Shown: positions 1-12,084 of the stretch, piece by piece
Layout of the letters: every line of letters begins with the position of its first letter
Numbering within the stretch: the stretch's first letter is position 1
Assembly (NCBI GenBank): GCA_023653785.1
Contig: JAMKCH010058128.1
Coordinates: 47,241-111,240, forward strand
DNA length: 64,000 nt
Reading direction: 5' to 3'
Source: Ophioderma brevispina
Lineage: Eukaryota > Echinodermata > Ophiuroidea > Amphilepidida > Ophiodermatidae
Position numbers and translations under genes: made by a program
The notes under the pieces: model-generated
Told to the model about the DNA's origin: nothing
The model's input: the letters and a program-made list of their open reading frames with translations, nothing else
The model's database searches: none

Positions 1-2690
1 AGTATGGCGTCACATATGACGTCATAAAGACCATGAGTCGTCAACATTTTTTTTTTAATTTTCACAGACATAGGCGAACTATTCAAACGGTTTTCGAGTA
101 TAAATGATGACACATAACTATAGCAGAATTCAAATTAAGTGAGAGTTCTTGCATATTTCCATCATGTCCATGGGGTGGATATTGATGTGCGGTTTTAATC
201 CTTGGCCATGTGGAGACTAGGTATTTGTTGCCATTATAATGATATTGTGACCATAGTACAATGTTACTGAACAGAATCGCCTCACTGAAAACCGACGAAT
301 TCAGCTCTTCCAAAATGGTCGTTAATGATAAAAGACTAATTGCCATGTTTGGCCGGGATGTGAAGGAACTGGTAATCTGCTTGCTCTAATATTTTAACAA
401 GGTTGGATGGCCAAATAAAAAATCATTGGGTGTTTTGATATCATGAATACAATGTTACTCCTCTTGCCTGTGCCATTTAAGAAAGGCACGAGGAAGTCGA
501 GAGTAGAGAATAAATGCGCGAGATGGTATATTTTATGTACTGAATCAAATGATAAAACGAATAAAAGTATCAACATTTTAATTATATTTTACAGTATTTT
601 ATGGGTATAGGGTATTTGTACAGCTGTTTAATAGCACAAATATTACCAATACTGTCATAGCCACAATATTAGCGTATTGCTCACTTTGAAGTGGTATGAC
701 GGTTTCTAATGAAATTTTGGAAATAGCGTTGCGATGACCATCTCGGGAATTTGAGAAAATATTATACTATGTCCACACACCTGAATTAATGAAATAAATA
801 AAATCACGTAAAAGAAAGTTGCAGTATACGCGTATACGAAAACACTATGGGTATGTAATGTTGACACAATCAATATACATTTGTAAGAATTACTTATTGA
901 CTTCTTTGTTTATGTTGTTTGTATTAAAATAGCACTGAGTGTATGTGTGGCTTTTGTGTATTTGAATAATGTAATTCCAGTTGAACAAATTGATATCTTG
1001 CCTTTTAGAAGGGTTTGAAGAAGAATTTTGTGGCCTCAATTGCATTTAACTAAAGTTACACATCGTTGAAACACTTTAATGTGGTCAAAATTAAAGTCAC
1101 CATCATGGTTGCCATCGGGAAGGTAGGCCTAGCGGCATCGACCACTGTCGTATTTTTAGTCTATCATAGCTTAAGAAAAAAGGGAATGAGAGGCAAAAAA
1201 TAAGTACGCCATACTCAAGGGGCCTTGATTTTCCCGACTCATATTTTGATATCGCTGGCCTAGCACAATGCTAGATCTTTTTGGAATACTTTTGGTTTAG
1301 AACAAAGTAGAAGTTTATACTTTTCAACATGGTTGGATCGATTGGAAAATCTGCCCTCGGTTGACCGTGCCTTAATTTTCGTCTAGGTCACCATCCTTAA
1401 GGCACCATTTTGCCACCCTGTTTCGTCGGTCCTGTCAAGACTGGGGATTTATACACTCACGCCTTCGGTACTCGAGATGTGATGCTACAAATGTATGTTA
1501 GCTCCCGCGCCTACAGGTTGCTCTTTATCCCCATGTCTCAATACATCCGTTCTAATGACGATTGTAATAAAGATCGTATTCTTCACTACTGTATATACAG
1601 TGATAATGAGCACTTGCTTATGAACGCATTATACTGATGGTACTGAATGAAAACAACTGCTATCACTCACACAACGAAGCAATGGAAGACATTGAGAGCC
1701 AGAGATTGAAAAACAAAAACAAAAAATTATTATAGTACAAGGATAAGGTTATAAGTATAAGGTTTCAAGATAACTAATTTCAAGGCATACAGGTGTGAGT
1801 CAGAAAAAAGTACAAACTAAATGAGTGGAGTTATGAAGAAACCTTAACGGAATTAATCAAATTAATTCCTGTGTTAGATAGTCTGTTTAACAGTTTCCAT
1901 AATAATTTTAAATTTTTGAAATCGATCAAGCCATTCAAAGGATACAGTTATTTTTGTGAAGGTATCCATTTTTAGCCCCGACAAATTGGTACACTGACTG
2001 TACACATGAGACTCATATGGCAGCGTGAGGGTTCATAAAATAAAATTAAAAGGTGATCTTGGAGCCATATTCAATGCTCGCAGGACATGTTTTGAAGATA
2101 ATGCATAATACTTAAGATTTAATGAAAGTAACAGTATATTTTTAAAAATGAACATTTTTATTTTTTGAATGAATTTAATTTCATTTCCTCTTTGCTGTTT
2201 TTAGGGTTTAAATAGAATAAATAGAATGAAAAGAAAGAATGATGCATATTGTTGCATCAAGTCCAAAAATTGTTTCATTAAATATCATTTGATATTATTT
2301 GATATACATTGTAACCCGAGGAGATCAGTAGTAATGCAAATACTTATCGCCCGAGAAAACTCTGTAGCGAAAGATATAGAATTTATAGAAATAATGGTTA
2401 ATTATACTTAAAATATGACTCCCAAATCTAGAAATTCGAAGTAAAGGGGAAGCCGGACAAACTAAGACAAATTATTGATGTGGTGGGTGGGTTTAAAAAT
2501 TAAGGAATAGAGAGGCACCCCTAAATATGCACCTCCACAGAATGGCCGTCACACACCAGTGAACGAAGCTGGAGATAGAAAAACAAAGAGGTCGCCACCC
2601 TAGCATCGAATCCCTGAATTGGACAATAGCTCAATAGACACACGCCAGCACAGGGATCCAGGGTGTTATATGACGGCAAACCCTGCCACA
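1..2690. other. AT-rich stretch, no gene recognised
   Basis: Only short open frames (up to 87 codons) occur, with no motif I recognise and no obvious terminal inverted repeats. A perfect CRE-type palindrome TGACGTCA lies at 17-24, but nothing downstream looks like a transcription unit. I regard the whole stretch as intergenic or too decayed to read. Confidence 0.5.
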
Positions 2691-2739
2691 CTCCAAGGGC
2701 TATAAACTAAAAAAAGGAGTCGGATACATTTAAAACTGG

Positions 2740-3360
2740 ATATTACTAAAGCCGTGGAATTCCAGGGAAATAAATGATGACCTAAAGAAGGAGACAAAGG
2801 AACAACGCAAATCGATGTCTCAATTAAAAACTGAGGTCGATATGCAGGTGAGCGCACTTTTTTGCCAACAGAAAACACATAGGTGAGCTGTGCATGAAAT
2901 TAACAAGATTGGAGCCCACACGAGAGAAATAACATCCGTATTATGGGTATCCTGAAAGTGAAATCATGAAAATGTCATGAATTGGTGATGATGGGCTATC
3001 CCTTTTGGTTTTGCGAAGAAAGTTGAAGTGGAACTTGCCCATCTGCTATGGCAAGGTGACCGCGGACATAGCACCCCGCTCCCACGCCACATCCTGAAAA
3101 GGTACTACGTACACAGAACAAATTAACATCCTTAAGACAAGTCAGCAAGTTCTAAATGAGAAATCATACATATTTGTGGAGTTTGACGAAGAGCGACCTA
3201 GAGGAGAAAAGAGATTGGAAACAGAAGTTTGGAGAGTTGTATCAAAGGGTATCAGACCTTCGGTTTATTGGCGTTATGTGGAGAGAACGCACAGGAAAAT
3301 TAGCGCCATTCTACAAGAGCAGCCCACGAACCTCAGTATTACTTGGAGTCTAAATCCCGA
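2740..3360 (+). pseudogene. L1-type LINE ORF1 (Transposase_22-like) relic
   Basis: Read across frames, the segment resembles the RNA-binding ORF1 protein of L1-like LINEs. A charged, coiled-coil-like run (DDLKKETKEQRKSMSQLKTE) lies at about 2777-2840. ERNNIRIMGI follows at about 2920-2950; it matches the hallmark RRNNIRI.GIPE region at the start of the RNA-recognition part of this family. The C-terminal side is probably the frame FVEFDEERPRGEKRLE at 3173-3220, continuing to SVYWRYVERTHRK. ORF1p binds LINE RNA as a trimer; this copy cannot, because the frame changes several times and contains stops. No ORF2 follows. The family call rests mainly on the RNNIRIMGI block, so another LINE ORF1 is possible. 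Confidence 0.45.
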
Positions 3361-3409
3361 GATACCAAGGATAATTCTGAGCCTCATGACAAATAAATTG
3401 AACTTATTA

Positions 3410-3660
3410 ACAAGTAGTGATGAAACAAAACTGTCATATTGCCTAGTTGAAAAAAAAAAGTTAACATGTGGCACATAAATGACATTTTGCTTCACTGTGC
3501 AATGATAATATTGAATAATTATTTTGAATAAATTGACTTTTAAAACAAGTAAGTGATTCACAAAACTGTCAACTTACCTAGTTTGAAAAATAAACAGTAA
3601 AAATGTGACAAATAAATGACATTTTGCTTCACATGCACTGATGATATTGAATTATGTTGT
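3410..3660. repeat. Tandem duplication, period 135 bp
   Basis: Two diverged direct copies begin at 3410 and 3545. Both start ACAAGTA, share CAAAACTGTCA and CCTAGTT, and contain the identical block AATGACATTTTGCTTCAC. The array directly follows the L1-type relic and could be its 3' tail, but that link is inference. Confidence 0.75.
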
Positions 3661-4329
3661 AAAATGCTATATCTGGTGGATCTTTAATTATGACTAGTTT
3701 GACTTCAAATTTGGTGTTCTTTTCTTTAAGTTTGACCTTGTGGTGATTATGCACTGTCAAATGGAGTAATAATCATGCAACAGATGTAAACTCTGATATG
3801 GAAAATGATTTCCATGAATTAACGATCTCCTAGATTCAAAATAACCGATGCAGATCTTAAAAAAATATGACGACATGATTCACCCTCTATCGATTTGTTC
3901 AAATTAACAAATAGGGCCTATAACGATGTCACAAGTAAACGACAACGATATCCATATGTGTTCTTATTTAAGCGTCCTGACATTTTCGTTTAAATAAAAA
4001 TGCGAGCTGTTGACAATTAACTGCTCAATATCACTATCCAGTCTGTCCAAAATTTCGATTCTCTTAATGAATGTATAAAATCTTAGATGTGACTTTTGAC
4101 GTGATAGGAAAAATTTCGGAAACCCATTTAAAAGAAAACCAAATGATATTTACAACATATACAAAGATGATTCAATATTGAGTACACAAATAGAATTGAC
4201 CTGGAAAGGTTGTGTATGTATGTACGTACCAGAAATCAACTATAAATTAAGAACAGATTTGTGCCACGCAACTCAACTTTGATCTGCTTAAAAAAAAAAA
4301 AAACATTGAAATTGAAGGTAAAGATACTA
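3661..4329. other. Nothing recognised
   Basis: AT-rich sequence without a convincing frame or inverted repeat. It may include the decayed 5' part of the LINE that becomes readable at about 4330, since that element's endonuclease N-terminus is missing. Confidence 0.4.
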
Positions 4330-7300
4330 CTAGTGTTGTTTTGGAGTTTTTATAATCTCACACCTATTGCAAATTTTATTAAGATGAATGACCTATTTAT
4401 AAACGACTTAGCTCAGAGAAGAAAATATATTTCTATGTAATGGGTGATTTTTAATAATTATTTGTTAAAAGCAGACATTGATAAACCAACTCCCGAATAT
4501 CTTGTAGTTAATCTATTCTATTGCCAATGTTGCCTACAATTTACAACCAACACGAATTCTGCGACCTCAGCACCTGTATTTATAATATTTTTGACAAATA
4601 ATGAAAATGTAATCCAATCCACTATATTAGTGACTGATATTAGTGATCACTTACCAACCATTTTGTCAACCAATCTAGATATATGTCCACCAAATGAACC
4701 GTATCAGAGATTTGGTATACAAAGAAATCATTGTGATGCCAACATAAACAAACTTCAATAGATTATCACATGTTAAATGGTATGAAATTGTTGGATAACA
4801 ATGATGCTAATGACTGATTTGATAATTTAATAGAAACGTTATGTATATATGATGAGTGTGTTTCCGCTCAAAAGATGTACCATCAAGAGGAAAAAAAGAT
4901 CCACAGTTACCATGGATCACTAAAGGTTTGCTAAAAGTATTAAGATGAAAAACAAATTGTACAAACAATTCTTCAGAATCCATCCGATGGAAATTTACAG
5001 AATTCAACTTTTAACCAAGTTAACACGTAGTGACCAAAGGTGGGGGGGTTCCTAGGGACCCCCAAAATTTTTTTTCGCGCTGCCCGCTTTGCGCGTGGTG
5101 ATTTTGCGCCGAAATTTTCTGTAATTGTCTGACGTTTAATGCGCTTCTTTTCATACCAAAATAATTAAACTCGGCCAAGCCGTTAATCGAGTTCATTATT
5201 GGGGGTCCCATGGAACCCCCCCCCCCTTGTCCTAACGGAAGTCATTTCAGAATAATTTTAAAATAAGAATCAGAAACCAAGAACCAAATCAATTTTTTTT
5301 TGCTGATATAAGTTGCACACATACATGTACGTAAACAATTATTGTACCATTAAAAAAATTAAACCTTTATGTTCTGAAAACAAACAAGTTCATCGGACTG
5401 TTGCCAAACCGTTACTGTATCAAACTCTAGGGAAAATGACGTGTATTTTGCAACATCCGAAAAAATACAGGATTCCCTAAAACTGGCTAGTTTTGTGTTT
5501 AAATATATGTAATTTGGTCTTCTAGAATAGATATCAACATAAATAAGTTTTCAAATGTTTGGTTGTAAGGGCAAGTCTCATTTTGGAATTTTCCTCCTTT
5601 TTTCCCAATTTTCGCGTTTTTTTAAAACAATGTTTTGCCCCTAATTTGCAGCCAAAATAACAAATTTCATTTTTTGTTGCGGATTTGGGTTGTCTTATGA
5701 CCCTTCACATGTGTAATAAATTTCGCAAAATTCCCTCGGGAAAGTGTTTCCTTAGGGGGTCACATGGAACCCCCCCCCCCCCCCCTGGGCACGCAACGGG
5801 AGTGAAACCCCTTGGTCACTTAAGTGTTAAGTAAATGCTTATAGAAAATCAAGCGAATTTATTTTTTCCTAATTTGAAAAATCAAAAAATAATATGAAAG
5901 TAATCTGTGGGAAAGAAATAACTAGCTTATTGTTAAGGAAAAAAGATCAGTCACTACATTGTAAGTTCAAAAGATGAAGTGGTAATATTATAACCACTCC
6001 ATAGAAATATTTCTAATAGTTTTAATGATTTTTCGTTAATGTGGGCCTAAGCTTGGCATCAGATATTCAAAATACCGGCAAGAGCTCATTACGATACATT
6101 CATGATAGCAATCTATAGTAATGTATTGACACCGATTGTTTAATCAGATATTTTGAGATAATTGATCAGTTTAACCCCAATAAAAGTGCTGGTCACGATA
6201 ATATTGGGAATTCATTATTAAAAAGGGGGTAGTGAAATTGTAAGACCATGGCATGGTATTAATTTATCAGTGTCAACAGGCTGGTTTGTTATCCAGATAA
6301 ATTAAAAAACAGCCAAAGTCATACCCATCATAAAAAGTTGATACTAATATTTTTCAAATTATCGTCCAATGTCGCTACTTACACGTTTTTCTAAAATTCT
6401 TGAAAGACTTGTATTATATAGTTGCGTTGCTTTATTAAACACCAATGTAATTATTAAATGAAAAAGCATTTGGTTTCGTCCAAAACCATTCAACTTCCAT
6501 GGCAAACCTTCAAATTACATGGCTATTGCCCGACTAGTAGAGTAGTCAATAATGCTGTAGAAAAAAATAAAAAACAATAGGAATATTCCTAGACTGATCT
6601 AAAGCATTGAGATATTGATCACAAGCTACTTCTCACAAACTAGAGCATTACGGATTCGTGGTGTAGCCTTTGAATGTTTTAAGAAATTATTAAGTAAGCG
6701 AAACAACATATGTTTCTTATGATTAATTGTAACCAGACGTTAAAAATATTTTATGTGGTGGTGTTCCACAGGGAGCAATATGGGCCAATACTCTTTATTT
6801 GTAGTAAATGATATTAGTAACTTAACCCCAGTACTTGATTCATTCTGTTTGCCTGTGACACACATATTCTTTACTCGGATAATGACATTCAACAGTATAA
6901 AATCCAATTGAAGTTGATTAATGAAGAATTAAAAGAAGTTAGCAATTGGTTAAAGGCAAAGCAAACTATCGTAAAGGCCAGCAAAACAAAATTACATGAT
7001 ACTTGGTACACCTTATATGAATCAACAAAAACAAGGGCGGATTTACCTGTTACGTTAAATAATACCATACTTGAGAAGAGTAAAGGTTACAATTTTTGGG
7101 TGTGCTAATGATGAGTGCTTAACATGGAAAAAATAATATAGATTGTATATCAAAACAGTATCAAAAAAAAATATGGTGTCATCAATAAACTCAAGCACAC
7201 TTCCAACCCGTGTACACATTCACTCTGATGGGACCTTAATTTACCAATTCTAACTATGGATTCTTCAATGGGAAACAATGTAAATCCTACCTGGATAAAA

Positions 7301-7740
7301 CTGGTTAAATACAAAAATGAGTCAATACGATCGGTCTTCTAATAGCCATACAGAAGTCATACCGACCTTCGGCTCAAATAACCTGTTAACTTTTACAGAT
7401 TTTATACATTGGAACTTGGAGTGTTCATGTTAAGATTTTCTATAAATGATCTACTGCGGCTTTCAAAAATATTTTACAAAACGATCTGATATCAGACTAA
7501 CCAAGGGACACGCCAATGACTACAACTTGACAAACTAAGAAATTCTTTGGCGACAACGCCATTCGAAAAACTGGTCCTTTTCTTGGGAATTAACTACAAA
7601 TTATAAAAGAAATTCCAAAATCGTAAAAACCGTTCGCAATCAACTGAACACAACAAACATATCCAAAAATAGCGTAATTAATGTCTTGAGCAGTCCTTGT
7701 ATTGTCTGTGTTATGACTTTTTTCGTTATTTAATTCTGAA
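4330..7740 (+). pseudogene. CR1/L2-like LINE relic (endonuclease and reverse transcriptase)
   Basis: This is a dead non-LTR retrotransposon readable in pieces. The C-terminal APE endonuclease lies at 4444-4761, with TNNENVIQS and the catalytic SDHLPTI block at about 4642-4662. The linker reads LPWITKGLLK near 4905-4935. Reverse transcriptase pieces then follow: FFVNVG..LASDIQNTGKSS (6030-6085), FNPNKSAGHDNI (6170-6205), YRPMSLLTRFSKILERLV (about 6358-6415), QYGPILFI (about 6775), and FACD at about 6850 where the catalytic FADD should be. The C-terminal domain is seen in ELKEVSNWLKA (6925-6957). The intact enzyme nicks DNA and copies LINE RNA at the nick. Here there are many stops and frameshifts, and the catalytic Asp pair is broken. 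An 803-bp element interrupts it at 5024-5826. CR1 and L2 cannot be told apart by eye. Confidence 0.85.
5024..5826 (+). mobile_element. 803-bp non-autonomous element at a TTAA site, copy 1
   Basis: TTAA is present on both sides (5020-5023 and 5827-5830). The ends are inverted repeats: CACGTAGTGACCAAAGG on the left, and on the right the complement of CACTTAAGTGACCAAGG. The reading frame of the host LINE resumes directly after the second TTAA, so this is an insertion. Runs of G/C lie just inside both ends (5041-5047 and about 5771-5785), with another C run at 5217-5226. No transposase frame is present. A second copy lies inverted at 41293-42136. TTAA duplication is typical of piggyBac-type transposition, but a TA duplication within a preferred TTAA site would give the same sequence. 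Confidence 0.85.
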
Positions 7741-7877
7741 ATGCTTTGTTTAAGGGTAGGTGATTTCAGCCTAAATGGCTTTCCAGCCTAATCCTCCTAT
7801 GTTTTGTGTGTTTGATGGTATTTGATGTAATGGTTTTTTATGGGAAATAAAGAATAATTGATGATTGATGATAGCTC

Positions 7878-8420
7878 TTTTCTGGCAGCTCCACACACAA
7901 ATCTTGTGCCAACTTGGGGTACTCTCTTCATCTTTGGATATCACATGGATCATCATTCTGACACCAAAACTGATTATTTATCCTATTCCCACATATGCCA
8001 AATGGGTCTACCTTACGAATACCTACCATTCCCCGCTCACCAACATTTGTCTTCCCAAGTTTACCTTCCGACCCTCTTACTCGCAAAAGCTTCTTCCATT
8101 TCCAAAACGTCTCCCTCAAACCATCCATTGTCTCACACAATTAAAACCAAGTCATCAGCAGACAATATCTCGCTCACGGCTACTCATCAAACCTCTTTTG
8201 TAGTCTCCATAACCACATCAATCACAATTGCAAATACCATCGGCGACAGCACAGAACATTCACCTCAAACTCCTCAGACAAATCAGACCCCACCCGAGCG
8301 CTCGTCTTTGCTCGTCTATGATTACTTTCACACCGGTCAAAAATGTCGGCGATTTTTGACCGGGCGCTGAAGACAACACAGCCATGTTTTTGCCTAATGT
8401 GTAAACTCAGTTTCTCTACC
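7878..8420 (-). pseudogene. Antisense LINE reverse-transcriptase fragment A
   Basis: On the minus strand this reads as the palm and thumb of a LINE reverse transcriptase. SEEFEV lies at about 8255-8275, where related enzymes continue into the G-hQGSVLSP block. The intact catalytic motif ADDLVL is at about 8142-8160, then CETMDGLRE..WKWKK, LGKTNV, and a decayed cysteine motif KVDPFGICGNRI near 7955-7990. Related elements have a zinc-knuckle-like CGVC...C there. Frames shift several times and there is no upstream finger domain. It is a 5'- and 3'-truncated copy of the same family as 9140-10128. The hairpin GGTCAAAAAT...ATTTTTGACC at about 8335-8364 sits at its 5' edge. Confidence 0.8.
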
Positions 8421-9139
8421 AAGTCTACCTTAACTGGGTCTTTACTTTCTAGCAGGAAAATCCTTATTTAGACAGCTCGGAAACTTCTATTCCACAAGAG
8501 GAATTGTTTTGACCATTCAAAGTGTTAATGCCCGCTCGTTCAATATACCAATTCTGACCCAAGATGACTGGACTACATACTACCAGGAGGTACATGACCT
8601 AAATTTGCGGTCAACTGCATGATATGTGATATCGCTAGTGAAAACATGACACCAGCTGCCGCACGTAAAGAATTCGTTAACATTTTAACGTGTTTCTTGT
8701 CATCTCGAATTTCGCAATGAAAACAACAATATCAAGTATATTGATCATGATTCTAATGCTCTTTAAATATCGAATGCATCGATATAATTAGAAAAGAAAG
8801 CCTTTGGTAATGCTAAACTGGAAAGAAAAAAGGCCTTTAATTAAACGAGTAGACTATGTGGGCATTCCCTTCTTTAGCGTTGTTTCGTAGTCCCCATCGG
8901 CCATTTTAAATTCATAATTATTAGAATCATATCCGTCTGTTCCCCCAAGTAAAAAATTCATATTTTCCTGAAAATGAATAAAATGTCACCGCAACTTCTT
9001 TCCCCCATATCAGTGATGGATAGATACACGTAGACTTTGGCAAACCATGGCGCTAAAGATATTCAACAATATGGCAGGAACATAGTAGTAGTAGTAAAAT
9101 CCAAACTTTTAAATCCGGTTTTGTTCCCTTAAACGGGGG
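8421..9139. other. Nothing recognised between two LINE fragments
   Basis: No frame, inverted repeat or similarity to the flanking LINE copies was seen. It separates fragments A and B, which overlap in content, so the two are independent insertions or a duplication and not one split element. Confidence 0.4.
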
Positions 9140-10128
9140 TAGCCGAAATTACCTCACACTCGTAGCAATCGCCCTTACTCCCTGCTTCCACTTCGCCCAA
9201 TTCAATACATCCTCCATCCTCAAGTCCTACTCTCCTCCTCCACTTGCTTCTTTCATGCCCACTTTGGTCATCTCCAACTCTTCAAACCGCCCACATCGAA
9301 CTCAAAATCCCTTCTTAAAACATACTTGTCATTCTTACCCAGCACATGCTTATACCATCGTACACCATTCGCTTTCGCCAACCGGTCCACCGCTTCTTCC
9401 AAACCCAACATCTCTGTCCTCAAAATCCCATCTCATTTAACAACTCTCCACATTCCCTAAACTTTACCCACCACATCTTACTCCAGCTGTCACAGTCACC
9501 TTGCATCCACCACCCCACTTACCCTGTCCCCCAGGTACGTGAACTCTTCACCTATTCCACCTCATCACACAACTTTCACCTGTTCCACGATCCCTATATA
9601 GGTCTTTTCTTGCATCTTCCACACACAAAATCTCTTGCCAAACTTGGGGTCACTCTCTTCTTTTTTGTGCATCTCACATGGATCCATATTTCTCACACTC
9701 ACACTGAATTTGCTTTTATCCTCTTCCCACATATGCCAAATGGGTCTACCTTACTAACACCTACCGCCCTCACTCACCAAAACTTTTTGTCTTCCCAAGG
9801 TTTACGTTCAGGTCCTTACTCACAAAAGCCTTTTTCCAAAACTTCTCCCTCAAACCCTCCATTGTCTCACACATTAAAACCAAGTCATCAGAAGACAACA
9901 TCCCGCTCACGGCTCGCTCATCAAACCTTTTGCATTCTCCGTAACCACATCAATCACAATTGCAAATACCATCGGCGACAGCACAGAACCTTCACCTCAA
10001 ACTCCTCAGACAAATCAGACCCCACTCTAGCTCTCGTCTTTGCTCCTTCATACAAGCTGATCATCACCGCTCTAAACATTATTTCTGATATACCTTTCTT
10101 CCTCATCGCCCAGTCTATACCTTAATAC
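9140..10128 (-). pseudogene. Antisense LINE reverse-transcriptase fragment B
   Basis: This is a longer copy of the family seen at 7878-8420. From the 5' side on the minus strand: a WAMRKKGISEI-like block (about 10085-10120), SLYEGAKTRARVG, SEEFEV, then SDDLVL (about 9877-9895) where fragment A has ADDLVL, so the catalytic motif is altered. Further on come EEFTYLGDRVSGG (about 9515-9555), which matches the conserved F.YLGD block after the palm, and a decayed C-terminal domain including RLAKANG. Many stops and shifts occur. The 259-codon open frame on the opposite strand (9346-10125) is a by-product of this antisense LINE and shows no protein signature. Confidence 0.8.
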
Positions 10129-11367
10129 ATAATGTTTGTAATGCAGAAACAAATCATCGCCAATTTCAATTTTTTTTAATTTATTTGAATTGTTATGGTG
10201 CCGGAGTGAGGGCGCCATAACGCAATGAACACTATGAACTGGACGAATCCATCACAACATGTAGTGGCGCAATATATACAGGTTGTCCCAAAAATTTTAG
10301 CACTCGAGACAGAGACATCTGTTAAAAATTAAAGTACACAAAAACTTATTTGGAATCGTCTTAAAGCCAAATAATTACGTTTTTATTTACCGTTTATTTC
10401 ATTCCAATCCCATATGTAAAACAATATATGCTTCGTCAAATAGGAGATCGAGTGCAAAATCGGAGTGGTCCGATTTGCAGTGGTTACATTTATAAGATTG
10501 CGGAAACATGATTTTTTTTAACATACGCAAAACTAATGAAGACATTTCAAATCCCTTTTCAACTCCATTATGGTCAATAAAGTATGAACTTTGTCAGCAA
10601 TAAATTGGTGTGTGTTTTTCAGTGAGTTCACTTTCATTAGAAGACTAATTAGCGGTATCAAATCGCTCAAAATTACACCAGAATGCTAAAACCAACCCAA
10701 CCCTAACAAACAATCAGACGCTTCCATGCTGAATTCCTAAGGAAACCTCTGATTCTGTAGACAGAACAAACAACAAAAAACTGGCACAGAAACAAAGAAA
10801 AAGAAACCTATGATAATATGCCTACATGGATAGTGAAGCAGACGGAATTGGAAATAAAGACACCAGTAGCATGCCCAACAGACCCATAACGGACCAGGGG
10901 CCAGTTCCCCAAACTTGTGCGTAACCCTGCATGTATACTAACTCATGCGTATGTCCTACATAGCAGACCCTTTTTAACATACCAGTTACACAGTGCTTTG
11001 GACAAATGGTCCACTCAGGCATGACATATAGAGTATGCACGTAGTTTTACGACTGAGTTTCGGGAACGGACCCCAGAATGGCAAAAACTCAAGCTAACAT
11101 CTCCCTTGTTAGAAGAGTCGTTGTACTATTTTCAACTATGAGCGCTTGGTAAAACACGGTGACAGGAATTTTGAAGTCTTCTTTCAACAAAATAATACAG
11201 CAAGATCCAAGATTTTTCTTTTAAGATGCAAAGAAAACGTTATCTAAGTTCAGTGTATTCATCGGACCAAGTTGATTTTGCACTCTCATGTTTGGTGAAG
11301 CATATCTTTAGTTCTACGCATCGCACTGGAATGCAATAAATGGCAAATAATAACTTAATTATTGGCT
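10129..11367. other. No gene recognised; one short hairpin
   Basis: A stem-loop lies at 10193-10222: arms GTTATGGTGCC and GGCGCCATAAC with an 8-base loop. TACAGGTTGTCCCAAAAA at about 10277 resembles one end of a mariner-type inverted repeat, but I found no partner end. The rest is unremarkable. Confidence 0.4.
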
Positions 11368-11371
11368 TTAA

Positions 11372-11668
11372 AGGTCCCAGGAAATTAGATGATAAACATA
11401 TCCAAATATTTACGGGGTATTCCATTCCAATAAATAGAGCCACAAAAAAGAGTACACTACCAGTGACATCATTAGAGAAACTATTGATTTTCAGTCAGTG
11501 CCATGAATTTAGATTCACACCAGTCACCTGGAATTTTCTATTACTCTCTGAAAAAATCAATAGTTTCACTAATGATGTCATCACCAACCCAAATATTAAA
11601 TGCTTTCTCGTCCCTCCTTGTAGACTTGACACAAACCACGTCAATTCTATTTGCATTTCCTGGGCCCT
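11372..11668 (+). mobile_element. 297-bp MITE in the TTAA-AGG group
   Basis: It is flanked by TTAA at 11368-11371 and 11669-11672. The ends are inverted repeats: AGGTCCCAGGAAAT on the left and ATTTCCTGGGCCCT on the right. The open frame across it (110 codons) has no protein signature. A related but truncated copy lies inverted at about 52270-52532, sharing the internal blocks CACTACCAGTGACATCA, TGGAATTTTCTATT and ACCAACCCAAATATT. This shows a dispersed family. Confidence 0.8.
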
Positions 11669-11954
11669 TTAAAGGAGTACCATGCATACTGTTCTTCTGA
11701 CCAAAATGCCCTTGTCTCGATTGTTAACAATTTTGGGACAAGATTGGAAACAAAAACATTTAAAAAAAATAAAATAAACCACCTTTGTTCATCATGATGT
11801 TAACACGTTAACACTCTTTTAAAAGGATATTTCCTACTCTTCACTATGCTTTATATCCCTATATCGCATATCATTGCAACGACGTAGTAGGCCTAAAGTG
11901 GTCAAATTAACTCTAATACCATGTCCTAAGGAAGCTAAATCGGAACTTGCATTC

Positions 11955-12016
11955 CGTCCGTTCTGTTTAAAGGAAATAATACCTATATGTATTATTTCCG
12001 TTAAACAAAACGGACG
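11955..12016. other. 62-bp near-perfect hairpin
   Basis: Two 27-base arms differ at about two positions and enclose an 8-base loop (CCTATATG). The left arm starts CGTCCGTTCTGTTTAAAGG; the right arm ends TTAAACAAAACGGACG. It is long enough to fold like a small-RNA precursor, but there is no evidence of transcription, and it may be a deletion remnant of a larger inverted-repeat element. Confidence 0.7.
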
Positions 12017-12084
12017 TTTTTGTTTTACAGAAACACCAACACTTTCTCGGCGTTTAGGGGGCGCTCCCTATCTGGATACTTTAA

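Noticed and set aside
7858..8370. 170-codon plus-strand frame
   Set aside because: Shadow of the same LINE family on the minus strand; it aligns in nucleotides with 9606-10070, and the protein-like reading is the minus one.
9346..10125. 259-codon plus-strand frame, the longest in the window
   Set aside because: It lies exactly opposite an antisense LINE reverse transcriptase (LGD, SDDLVL and SEEFEV blocks on the minus strand). Its own translation is a Ser/Thr/His/Pro-rich shadow with no domain.
10277..10296. Mariner-like terminus TACAGGTTGTCCCAAAAA
   Set aside because: No matching inverted end within several kilobases; a lone resemblance.
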